Below the pieces are notes generated by a model. That model did no database searches, was not told the DNA's origin, and was given only the letters and a program-made list of their open reading frames with translations. Both the position numbers and the translations under genes were made by a program. A stretch of 10,369 nt of DNA from Chloroflexota bacterium (GTDB lineage: Bacteria > Chloroflexota > Dehalococcoidia > Lucifugimonadales > Australimonadaceae). Location of the stretch: the NCBI GenBank assembly GCA_022574265.1, contig JACZSI010000053.1:1-10369 (forward strand). Direction: 5' to 3'. This document shows positions 1 to 5,994 of the stretch, one piece after another. Position 1 is the first letter of the stretch, and every line of letters starts with the position of its first letter.

Positions 1-10
1 GGCGCGCTCC

Positions 11-15
11 AGGAG
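11..15 (+). promoter_or_regulatory. Ribosome binding site deciding the rplY TTG start
   Basis: AGGAG is placed 7 bases before the TTG at 23. It is the reason for accepting the rare TTG start. Confidence 0.7.
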
Positions 16-22
16 CCATCCC

Positions 23-685
23 TTGGACGAGATCGTCATCGAAGCCCAGCCCCGCACCACGCTGGGCAAGAAGGTCCGCGCGCTGCGCCGCACCGGCGCC
101 ACGCCCATCCACGTCTACGGCCGCGACATGGAGCCCGCCTCGCTCCAGGCCGACACGCACGCCGTGGTCCAGGCCCTCAACGAGGTCGGCTTCACCACGC
201 CGCTCACCGTCAAGGTGAACGGCGACGCCCACTTCGTCATCGTCCGCGAGGTCCAGCGCCACCCGGTCAGCGACCTGCTGCTGCACGTCGACTTCATGGC
301 CGTCTCGCGCACCGAGCGGCGTGAGGCATCCGTGCCGCTGCACTTCGAGGGCGAGCCCCCGGCCGCCCGCGAGGAGGGCGCGATGCTCTCCGAGGACCTG
401 CACGAGCTCGTCCTCGAGGCCCTGCCGACCGACATGCCCGCCGCGCTCACGGTCGACGTTGGCATGCTCGCCGACGCCGACTCCGTGATCCACGCGAGCG
501 ACATCGCGCTCCCGCCGGGCGTCACGCTCGTGACCGAGCCCGACGCACTCGTCGCGCGCATCGTCTTCCGCCGCATCGCCGAGGAGGCGCCGGGGGCCGA
601 GGTGGTCGAGGGCGAGGAGGGCGCCGCGGAGGCGGAGGGTGCCGAGGGCACGCCCGCCGAGGGCGCCCCGTCCGAGGGCGCCTAG
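23..685 (+). CDS. rplY: 50S ribosomal protein L25, long TL5/CTC form
   Basis: The product (220 aa) is a 5S-rRNA-binding protein of the large ribosomal subunit. Residues 1-90 follow the L25 beta-barrel domain: IEAQPRTTLGKKVRALRRTG near the start, then HVYGRD, then a VQRHPVSDLLLHVDF stretch. The second, TL5/CTC-type beta domain follows (about 95-180, VPLHFEGEPPA, then LPTDMPAALTVDV and LPPGVTLV), so this is the long form rather than the 94-aa E. coli form. The last 35 residues (186-220) are a low-complexity Glu/Ala/Gly tail, as in many long L25 proteins. The start is a TTG; an AGGAG at 11-15 sits 7 bases upstream and no better start is visible. Its TAG lies in the same CTAG (682-685) as the stop of the opposing fmt gene. 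Family call is firm; the exact start is likely. Confidence 0.93.
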   Translation: MDEIVIEAQPRTTLGKKVRALRRTGATPIHVYGRDMEPASLQADTHAVVQALNEVGFTTPLTVKVNGDAHFVIVREVQRHPVSDLLLHVDFMAVSRTERREASVPLHFEGEPPAAREEGAMLSEDLHELVLEALPTDMPAALTVDVGMLADADSVIHASDIALPPGVTLVTEPDALVARIVFRRIAEEAPGAEVVEGEEGAAEAEGAEGTPAEGAPSEGA

Positions 686-1626
686 CTCGGCAGCGTCGCC
701 CCGACGAATCCGCGGTGCCCGCGCACGAACTCCGCGGCCGTCGTTGCCGGCCGGCCAGCCAGCCGCACCGACCGGAGCACGAGCAGGCCCTCGCCCGTGC
801 CAACGCCCACCGCGCCGTCCAGGTCTACTACCAGGCCTGGCACCAGGCCCGGCGCCGCAGCGACCTCGGCGTCGAGCACCTCGAGCCGCGCTCCGCGCCA
901 CGTCGTCGCGCTGCCTGGCCAGGGGTCGTAGGCGCGCACCTGGCGCTCCAGCCTCGCGGCGGGCTGGGTCCAGTCGAGGTCGCCGTCAGCCTTGCTCAGG
1001 CGCTTCACCAGCGTCGCGCCCTCGCCCGCCTGAGGCTCCGGACCGCCATCGCCGGCCACGTACCGCGGGAGCACGTCCGCTAGCAGCCCCGCGCCGAGGG
1101 CGAACAGGCGCGCGGTCAGGCCCGGCGTCCGCTCGGTGCCATCGAGCGCCACTCGCTCGGAGCGCGCGAGGACCGGGCCGGTATCGAGGCCTTCGTCCAT
1201 GACGATCACGCTCACTCCGGTCGCCGGATCGCCCGCCAGGATCGTGGCGGCCACGGGCGCGGCGCCCCGGTGGCGAGGCAGCAGCGACGGATGGACGTTC
1301 ACCGCGCCGAACCGCGGGCCCTCCAGGAAGGGCTTCGGCAGGAGCAGTCCGTACGCCGCGAGCACGACGAGGTCGGCCCCGAGCGCCTCGAAGCGCTCGG
1401 TCTCCCCGGGCGCCGCGAGCCGGGTGGGCGACAGCACCTCCAGGCCGCGCGTCCCAGCGAACGCTTTCACCGGCGCGCTCCGTACCTCGCGCCCCCGGCC
1501 CGCGCGCCTGTCGGGAGCGGTGTAAACACCGACCACGGGCCATCCGGACCCCAGGCCGAGGACGGCTTCGAGCACTGGCACAGCGACCTGCGGCGATCCC
1601 ATGAATACCACGCGAACGGTGTCCAT
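682..1626 (-). CDS. fmt: Methionyl-tRNA formyltransferase
   Basis: It transfers a formyl group from 10-formyl-tetrahydrofolate to Met-tRNA(fMet), making the initiator tRNA for translation. From the ATG at 1626 the product is 314 aa, close to the 315 aa of E. coli Fmt. The N-terminal Rossmann-like domain begins VRVVFMGSPQVAVPVLE. The catalytic region NVHPSLLPRHRGAAP (110-124) has the conserved Asn110 and His112, followed by the MDEGLDTGP acidic loop (143-151). The C-terminal OB-fold domain has the typical SKADGDLDWTQPA and YDPWPGS segments (211-238). In-frame ATGs exist further upstream (1635, 1638, 1659, and out to 1917), but the homologous sequence begins at 1626; 1638 or 1659 cannot be excluded because no start has a clear ribosome binding site. 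The usual partner def (peptide deformylase) is not beside it. It runs divergently from dnaA and convergently with rplY, overlapping the rplY stop. Confidence 0.96.
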   Translation of the reverse strand: MDTVRVVFMGSPQVAVPVLEAVLGLGSGWPVVGVYTAPDRRAGRGREVRSAPVKAFAGTRGLEVLSPTRLAAPGETERFEALGADLVVLAAYGLLLPKPFLEGPRFGAVNVHPSLLPRHRGAAPVAATILAGDPATGVSVIVMDEGLDTGPVLARSERVALDGTERTPGLTARLFALGAGLLADVLPRYVAGDGGPEPQAGEGATLVKRLSKADGDLDWTQPAARLERQVRAYDPWPGSATTWRGARLEVLDAEVAAAPGLVPGLVVDLDGAVGVGTGEGLLVLRSVRLAGRPATTAAEFVRGHRGFVGATLPS

Positions 1627-1888
1627 GGACGACATCATATCATCGTCAGCCACCGCCATTTCCCCGGCCGTGGCCTGCGCGAGCCCGCTTTCTCCACACG
1701 CGCGACGCCGCCGATGAAATCCGTTGAGAAATGCATCTGCTCGCCCCTTGCGTCCCGGCGAGAGGGGCATGTTACCTTCCCGCTCGTTGCAGCCGGTGGG
1801 CCCGCGCGACGGCACGACCCACCGGCCGGAAACAGCCCCGGCGCGGGGCATCGATCTGGCCCATTCCCTTGTTTGGAGCTCGCGTCCC
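1627..1888. other. Divergent fmt-dnaA intergenic region
   Basis: These 262 bases should hold the promoters of both fmt (leftward) and dnaA (rightward). I could not pick a convincing -35/-10 pair for either. TTGCGT at 1748-1753 with TTACCT at 1772-1777 is a weak candidate for dnaA. A single DnaA-box-like nonamer, TTCTCCACA (1690-1698), differs from TTATCCACA at one base and could serve dnaA autoregulation. In-frame extensions of both flanking genes reach into this region, but they lack family similarity. Confidence 0.5.
1690..1698 (+). promoter_or_regulatory. DnaA-box-like nonamer upstream of dnaA
   Basis: TTCTCCACA matches the consensus TTATCCACA at 8 of 9 positions. It lies about 190 bases before the dnaA start, a common place for autoregulatory boxes. 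A single near match is weak evidence. Confidence 0.3.
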
Positions 1889-3259
1889 ATGTCCTCTGAC
1901 TCTCCCGCACAACGCACCTGGGAGGCTGCCCTCGGGCGCCTTCAGCTCCAGGTCACCCGGCCCAGCTACGACACGTGGCTGCGCGATTCCGTCGGTCTCT
2001 CGATCGACGCCGACGCACTCGTGGTCGGCGTCCCAACCACGTTCGCGGCCGAGTGGCTGGATGGGCGGATGCGCGGCCTGATCGAGACCGCCGTCGCGTC
2101 CGTCGCCCGCACCCCGCTCGGCGTGCGCTTCGCCGTCCGCGGCGCCGAGCCCACGGCCACGCACGCGCTCGCCGCTCGCACCGAGCAGCCCACGGCGGCC
2201 CGGCGGCAGCCCTCCGGCAGCCCGGCCAGCGCCGCCGACGAGCGCTACACCTTCGCCTCGTTCGTCGTCGGGCCTTGCAACCAGCTCGCCCACGCGGCTT
2301 CTCTGGCGGTTGCCGAGGCCCCCGGCCGCACCCACAACCCCTTGTTCCTCTACGGCGCCGCCGGCCTGGGCAAGACCCACCTCATGCGGGCCATCGGCGA
2401 GCGGTCCCGCGCCGCGGGCCGCTCGGTGCGCTACGTCACCGCCGAGCAGTTCACGAACGATTACCTCGGCGCGATCCGCGACCGCCGCACACCCGCCTTC
2501 CGCGATGCCTACCGCTCGGTGGACCTACTCCTGGTCGACGACATCCAGTTCCTCTGCGGCAAGGACGCCACACAGGAGGGCTTCGTCCATACCTTCGACG
2601 CGCTCTACGACAACGGCCGTCAGATCGTCGTCGCGGCGGACCGTCCACCGGCCTCGCTACCGCTTCTGCAAGAGCCGCTGCGCTCCCGCTTCCAGTCCGG
2701 GCTGCTCGCCGACCTCTCCATGCCGGACGAGGCGACGCGCGCTGCCCTTCTCCGCCACTACGCCGCCGCGGCCGATACGCAACTCCCCGATGATGTCCTC
2801 GCGCTGCTGTCCGAGCGTGCCGCTTTCAGCATCCGCGTCCTTCAGGCCGCCCTCAACCGCATCGTCGCCCTCGCCCGCTACACCGCGCGCCCGCTCGACG
2901 CCGCCCTCGCCCGCGAGGCGCTCTCATGCTTCGCTCAAGCGCCTGCCACCGAGCTGTCCCCCACCGCCATCATCGATGCCGTCGCGGCCCACTACGGACT
3001 TCCTCCGGCCGCCCTGCTCGCCGCTCGCCGTGACCGGCATGCCTCAACCGCCCGTCAGGTCGCCATGTACCTGCTCCACGACGTCCTCCGGCTCACCCCC
3101 GATGAGATCGGCCACAACCTCGGCGGCCGCGACCGTACGACGGTCCTCTACGGCATCAAGCGAATCACCAACCGCATAGCGGACGACACTCCTTTCGCCA
3201 AGGCCCTCAGCCCACTCCGCGCTACTCTCTCCCCGGCTCTCCCTCCTCTCTCCGCATAG
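1889..3259 (+). CDS. dnaA: Chromosomal replication initiator protein DnaA
   Basis: DnaA is the AAA+ ATPase that binds DnaA boxes at oriC, melts the DNA and loads the helicase. From the ATG at 1889 (GGAG at 1875-1878, 10 bases upstream) the product is 456 aa, a usual length. Domain I is residues 1-85 (WEAALGRLQLQVTRPSYDTWL), domain II a short Ala/Pro-rich linker (about 86-117), and domain III the AAA+ core: FVVGPCNQLAHAA (125-137), Walker A GAAGLGKTH (156-164), Walker B LLLVDD (213-218), arginine-finger region LRSRF (264-268), and sensor II Arg316 in SIRVLQAALNRI. Domain IV ends with the helix-turn-helix signature (about 378-425). There Arg381, the counterpart of E. coli Arg399, is kept, but the signature reads GGRDRTTVLY, so Arg416 replaces the base-contacting His434. 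dnaN is not next to it; obgE is. A start at 1724 would add 55 residues without family similarity. Confidence 0.96.
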   Translation: MSSDSPAQRTWEAALGRLQLQVTRPSYDTWLRDSVGLSIDADALVVGVPTTFAAEWLDGRMRGLIETAVASVARTPLGVRFAVRGAEPTATHALAARTEQPTAARRQPSGSPASAADERYTFASFVVGPCNQLAHAASLAVAEAPGRTHNPLFLYGAAGLGKTHLMRAIGERSRAAGRSVRYVTAEQFTNDYLGAIRDRRTPAFRDAYRSVDLLLVDDIQFLCGKDATQEGFVHTFDALYDNGRQIVVAADRPPASLPLLQEPLRSRFQSGLLADLSMPDEATRAALLRHYAAAADTQLPDDVLALLSERAAFSIRVLQAALNRIVALARYTARPLDAALAREALSCFAQAPATELSPTAIIDAVAAHYGLPPAALLAARRDRHASTARQVAMYLLHDVLRLTPDEIGHNLGGRDRTTVLYGIKRITNRIADDTPFAKALSPLRATLSPALPPLSA

Positions 3260-3292
3260 TGCCCATCCGGCTTCCCCCACGGCTCTATGCGG
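3252..3292. repeat. Inverted repeat spanning the dnaA stop codon
   Basis: CCGCATAG (3252-3259, including the dnaA TAG) is perfectly repeated in inverse as CTATGCGG (3285-3292) with a 25-base loop. It could be a transcription terminator or stabilising hairpin for dnaA mRNA, though there is no U-tract directly after it. It also borders the putative origin. Confidence 0.45.
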
Positions 3293-3410
3293 CAGACCGG
3301 CCTTGTCCTCTCGATCTTTCCGCAACTTGGTACTCTTATGGTTATTAGCTCACCTCTCTGAAATGAGACTAGAACTGTGGATGATAGAAGAGAAGTAACG
3401 ATTACGGGAG
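3260..3410. other. Putative replication origin (oriC), dnaA-obgE gap
   Basis: Bases 3331-3410 are about 60 percent A+T (48 of 80 counted) in a ~70 percent GC neighbourhood. By hand count the + strand changes from C-rich (3181-3360: 33 G, 74 C) to G-rich (3361-3480: 43 G, 22 C) here, and the sign holds in most sampled lines further out on each side. dnaA is immediately to the left, and a near-consensus DnaA box overlaps the obgE start at 3376-3384. A looser candidate, CTTTCCGCA (3316-3324), matches TTWTNCACA at 7 of 9 positions. Only one good box is visible, so the call rests mainly on the skew switch, AT-richness and dnaA. The obgE promoter must also lie here, but no clear hexamer pair was found. 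Confidence 0.5.
3376..3384 (-). promoter_or_regulatory. DnaA-box-like nonamer on the obgE start codon
   Basis: The + strand reads TGTGGATGA; the other strand is TCATCCACA, 8 of 9 matches to TTATCCACA. It overlaps the GTG start of obgE inside the AT-rich patch. Confidence 0.4.
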
Positions 3411-4642
3411 GATCTGGAGGCAACGGCCGGATCTCCTTCTCCGATCAGGGCTTGCGGTTCAAGGGGGGACCTGATGGCGGGGTTGGCGGACGGGGAGGAG
3501 CTGTCCTGGTGACGGCGTCATCATCGCGGCGAGACTTCTACCACCTGGGGCGCGCCGCGGAGATAGAGGGGCGAGCCGGAGGGAACGGTGGCGCGAACGG
3601 CCGGACGGGGAGAGATGGTCCGCCGCTGACGATCGAGGTCCCGGTGGGGACAGTGGTGATGGAGGAAGCCGAGGACGGTGAGACCGTGGTGCTCGCGGAC
3701 CTGGTGGAGCCTGGGTCGGTGCTCCTGCTGGCCCGCGGAGGAGTTGGGGGGAAGGGGAATACGGGCTTCGCGACGTCGACGAACCAGACTCCGGTGCTTG
3801 CGGAGGCGGGAGCAGCGGGCGAGTCGCGTGCGGTGGTGTTCGAGCTGCGGCTGGGCAGCGATATCGCGCTGTTCGGCGCGCCGAACGCGGGCAAGTCAGC
3901 ACTGCTCGCGGCGTTGACGAACGCCCGCCCGCAGGTTGCGGACTATCCCTTCACGACGGTCGACCCGGTGCATGGCGTGCTGGACCTTGGGGACCGCGAC
4001 GTGCTGTTGCTGGAGCTCCCAGCGCTGGCTGAGGGGGCCAGCGCCGGGTATGGGCTCGGGTCGAGGCACCTGCGGCACGCCGAGCGAGCGCTTGCGCTGG
4101 CGTATGTGGTGGACGGCGCGGCGGGGAACGTCGTCGAGGCGTACCGAGCCGTGCGCCGCGAGGCCGCGGCCTACGGGAAGGGCCTCACCGGCAAGCCGGC
4201 GCTCGTGATCGTGACGAAAGCCGACCTGCCCGAGGCCGCGGCCGGCCTCGAGGAGGCGCTCCGGAGCCTGCGGCGAGCTTCGAGGGTGCATGTGGTCGGC
4301 GTGTCGGCGGCCACGGGGGTTGGGCTAGAGGAGTTGCGGCGCGAGCTGTCGAGCCTGGCCCCGCCCCGGGAGCGTCGCCGCGGCAGGCCGGAGCACACGG
4401 AGGCGCCCCCTCTGCGGGCGAGGGCGAACCGCGCGGTGGTGACGGTGCGTGGCGGCGTGTTTGAGGTATCGTCGCCCCGGGCCGAGCGGATCATGCCGAT
4501 GGTGGACGTGAAGAACTGGCGTGCGCGTCTCCAGCTCCACGCGGAATTGGGCCGGCTCGGCGTGCTCGACGCGCTTGAGAAGCAGGGGGTGCGGACCGGT
4601 GATACCGTGAGGATCGGTGGAGCGGAGCTGCTGTGGGAGTAG
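3377..4642 (+). CDS. obgE: Obg-family GTPase (ObgE/CgtA) with altered G3 motif
   Basis: Obg is a GTPase tied to 50S ribosome assembly and growth control. The 421-aa product has all three parts: the glycine-rich Obg fold (about 5-158, KGGPDGGVGGRGG and GGVGGKGNTGFATSTNQTP), the G domain, and the C-terminal OCT domain (about 350-421, ending GVRTGDTVRIGGAELLWE). G1 is GAPNAGKS (167-174), G2 is PFTT (191-194), G4 is TKAD (280-283, usually NKxD) and G5 is SA (310-311). The G3 motif, normally DxPG, reads ELPA (213-216). The rest of the following segment (EGASAGYGLGSRHLRHAERA) is well kept. The start is a GTG; an in-frame TGA at 3359-3361 rules out an upstream start, and the ribosome binding site is weak. 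The first 15 codons are unusually AT-rich (AGA AGA GAA GTA), inside the putative origin. It leads the obgE-nadD-pyrE operon; its stop overlaps the nadD Shine-Dalgarno. Confidence 0.93.
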   Translation: MDDRREVTITGGSGGNGRISFSDQGLRFKGGPDGGVGGRGGAVLVTASSSRRDFYHLGRAAEIEGRAGGNGGANGRTGRDGPPLTIEVPVGTVVMEEAEDGETVVLADLVEPGSVLLLARGGVGGKGNTGFATSTNQTPVLAEAGAAGESRAVVFELRLGSDIALFGAPNAGKSALLAALTNARPQVADYPFTTVDPVHGVLDLGDRDVLLLELPALAEGASAGYGLGSRHLRHAERALALAYVVDGAAGNVVEAYRAVRREAAAYGKGLTGKPALVIVTKADLPEAAAGLEEALRSLRRASRVHVVGVSAATGVGLEELRRELSSLAPPRERRRGRPEHTEAPPLRARANRAVVTVRGGVFEVSSPRAERIMPMVDVKNWRARLQLHAELGRLGVLDALEKQGVRTGDTVRIGGAELLWE

Positions 4643-4649
4643 GAGCGAG

Positions 4650-5291
4650 GTGACGGTGCGCAAGGGCTTCCTCGGCGGGACGTTCGACCCGGTGCACGCG
4701 GCCCATCTCGTCCTCGCGGACGAGGCGTACCGGCAGCTCGGCCTCGACGGTGTCTGGTTCCTCCCGGCGGGACAGCCTTGGATGAAGCGCGACGTTCCCC
4801 TCGCGGCGAAGGAGCACCGGCGAGCGATGGTCGAGCTGGCGGTTGCCGCCGATCCGCGCTTCCACGTGAGCACGCTGGAGCTGGACCGGCCGGGCGACAC
4901 GTATACCGTGGACACGCTTGAAGCGCTGCACGCCGAGGCGGCCGACGATGAGCTGTGGTTCATCGTCGGCGCCGACACACTGGCGTCGATGCACCGGTGG
5001 AAGGACCCGGCGCGGGTGCTGGAGCTCGCGCGGATCGCCGTCGCGACACGGCCAGGGCACGAGCGGCTGGACCTGGGCGCCCTCGAGGAGGTCGCGCCGG
5101 GCGCTTGGGAGCGCGTCACGAGCTTGCGCATGCCCATGATGGACGTCAGCGGCACGGAGGTGCGCCGCCGGGCCGCCGAGCGGGAGACGATGAGCGGGCT
5201 CGTCCCCGAGGCGGTGGCGGCGTACATCGTGCGGCACGGCCTCTACGGGGGCACGCGCGCCGAGGCAGCGGCGACTGCGACGGAGGGCTGA
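4650..5291 (+). CDS. nadD: Nicotinate-nucleotide adenylyltransferase
   Basis: It adenylylates nicotinate mononucleotide with ATP to form deamido-NAD, a late step of NAD synthesis. The 213-aa product opens with the nucleotidyltransferase signature GGTFDPVHAAH (9-19, the GTFDPxH motif with the ATP-binding histidines) and carries TYTVDTLEAL (85-93), WFIVGAD (103-109), SMHRWKDP (113-120) and the C-terminal SGTEVRRR (167-174), equivalent to the ISSTxIR phosphate-binding motif. The end (GLVPEAVAAYIVRHGLYG) is also typical. The start is a GTG at 4650, or possibly the GTG at 4656; AGGAG at 4641-4645, overlapping the obgE stop, lies 4 or 10 bases upstream respectively. A further in-frame GTG at 4617 would lie inside obgE and is less likely. 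It sits 7 bases after obgE and 2 bases before pyrE, so the three are probably co-transcribed and translationally coupled. Confidence 0.94.
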   Translation: MTVRKGFLGGTFDPVHAAHLVLADEAYRQLGLDGVWFLPAGQPWMKRDVPLAAKEHRRAMVELAVAADPRFHVSTLELDRPGDTYTVDTLEALHAEAADDELWFIVGADTLASMHRWKDPARVLELARIAVATRPGHERLDLGALEEVAPGAWERVTSLRMPMMDVSGTEVRRRAAERETMSGLVPEAVAAYIVRHGLYGGTRAEAAATATEG

Positions 5292-5293
5292 GC

Positions 5294-5872
5294 ATGACCG
5301 AGGCGGAACGAACGAGGTTGGCGCGGGAGATACTGGACGTGGCCGTGGCCAACGGCGCGCTTCTCTACGGCGACTTCACGCTGACGTCGGGGGAGAAGAG
5401 CACCTACTACTGGGACGGCCGCGTGCTCTCGCTCACGCCGGAGGGCGCGGCGCTCGTGGCGAAGGCGCTGCTGCCGCTCGTGCGGGCCTCGGGCGCGACG
5501 GCCGTGGGCGGGCCCGCGGTCGGCGCCGTGGCCATGGTCGCCGCCATCGCCATGCTCAGCGGCCAGGACGGCGGCGAGCCGGTCCCGGGCTTCTTCGTGC
5601 GGGCCGGAGCTCGCGAGCATGGCACGGGCAAGCTGATCGAGGGCCCGCTGGCGCCGGGCTCGCGGGTCGCGATCGTGGACGATGCGTGCTCGACGGGAGG
5701 CTCGCTCTACCACGCGATCAAGGCCGCGGAGGAAGCGGGGCACACGGTCGTTCTCGTCGCGACCGTGCTCGACCGCCACCAGGGCGGCTCGGACAAACTG
5801 CGGGCCGACGGGTACGCGTTCCACGCGCTGCTTGAGTCGGACGCGGAGGGCAACGTCACCCCGGCCGGATAG
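5294..5872 (+). CDS. pyrE: Orotate phosphoribosyltransferase (PyrE type)
   Basis: It is expected to join orotate and PRPP to give orotidine monophosphate in pyrimidine synthesis. The 192-aa product has the N-terminal family stretch LLYGDFTLTSGEKSTYYWDGR (begins near residue 23), the GGPAVGAVAMV loop (72-82), a catalytic-loop region FVRAGAREHGTGKLIEG (101-117), and the PRPP-binding motif VAIVDDACSTGGS (125-137) with both acidic residues. The catalytic loop is unusual: in the Salmonella enzyme it reads RKEAKDH, whereas here it is RAGAREH, so the first Lys is Ala and the second is Arg. The ATG at 5294 follows GGAGGG (5282-5287) by 6 bases and the nadD stop by 2. The stop codon's last base is the first base of a 42-bp repeat copied from the gyrB end. 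OPRT is the best call; another PRPP-dependent transferase of the same family is possible. Confidence 0.88.
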   Translation: MTEAERTRLAREILDVAVANGALLYGDFTLTSGEKSTYYWDGRVLSLTPEGAALVAKALLPLVRASGATAVGGPAVGAVAMVAAIAMLSGQDGGEPVPGFFVRAGAREHGTGKLIEGPLAPGSRVAIVDDACSTGGSLYHAIKAAEEAGHTVVLVATVLDRHQGGSDKLRADGYAFHALLESDAEGNVTPAG

Positions 5873-5913
5873 CGCTAGATGTCGAGGTTCTTGACCGACC
5901 GCGCATGCGCTTG
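5872..5913. repeat. 42-bp direct repeat, copy 1 (displaced gyrB tail)
   Basis: This stretch is identical to 5953-5994. On the minus strand it spells the last 12 codons of gyrB (QAHARSVKNLDI) plus its TAG and 3 further bases, but it is disconnected from any reading frame. It starts at the last base of the pyrE stop. It contains the palindrome GCGCATGCGC (5901-5910). It looks like a tandem-type duplication of the gyrB 3' end. Confidence 0.95.
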
Positions 5914-5952
5914 CCCTGCGCCGGAGGCGCGTCGAACGCGGTTCGTCCGGGC
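5914..5952. terminator. Hairpin spacer between the 42-bp repeats, possible bidirectional terminator
   Basis: The 39-base spacer can fold: an inner stem CGAAC (5933-5937) with GTTCG (5941-5945) around a GCG loop, enclosed by CCGGA (5921-5925) pairing with TCCGG (5946-5950). It sits between the convergent ends of pyrE and gyrB, where a terminator for both strands is expected. No T-run follows on either side, so intrinsic termination is not certain. Confidence 0.4.
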
Positions 5953-5994
5953 GCGCTAGATGTCGAGGTTCTTGACCGACCGCGCATGCGCTTG
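5953..5994. repeat. 42-bp direct repeat, copy 2 (native gyrB 3' end)
   Basis: This is the in-place 3' end of gyrB: the stop codon (5956-5958 on the minus strand) and the final 12 codons. It is identical to 5872-5913, at an offset of 81 bases. The bases flanking the two copies differ (A versus C on the left, C versus G on the right), so the identity ends exactly at 42 bp. Confidence 0.95.

Noticed and set aside
1518..1531. Perfect short palindrome CGGTGT-AA-ACACCG
   Set aside because: It resembles an operator, but it lies inside the fmt coding region and codes for conserved protein sequence; chance is the simpler explanation.
1748..1777. TTGCGT / TTACCT as the dnaA promoter
   Set aside because: The -10 matches the consensus at too few positions to list it as a feature; mentioned only as a weak candidate.
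1724..1888. N-terminal extension of dnaA by 55 residues
   Set aside because: DnaA similarity begins at the ATG at 1889, which has a GGAG upstream; the extension has no family resemblance and lies in the promoter gap.
1627..1917. N-terminal extension of fmt across the dnaA start
   Set aside because: The Fmt Rossmann domain begins at the ATG at 1626 and gives the usual length; the extension would overlap the dnaA coding region.
3459..3902. Antisense Pro/Ser/Arg-rich open frames opposite obgE
   Set aside because: Typical high-GC shadows with low-complexity sequence and no motifs or start signals.
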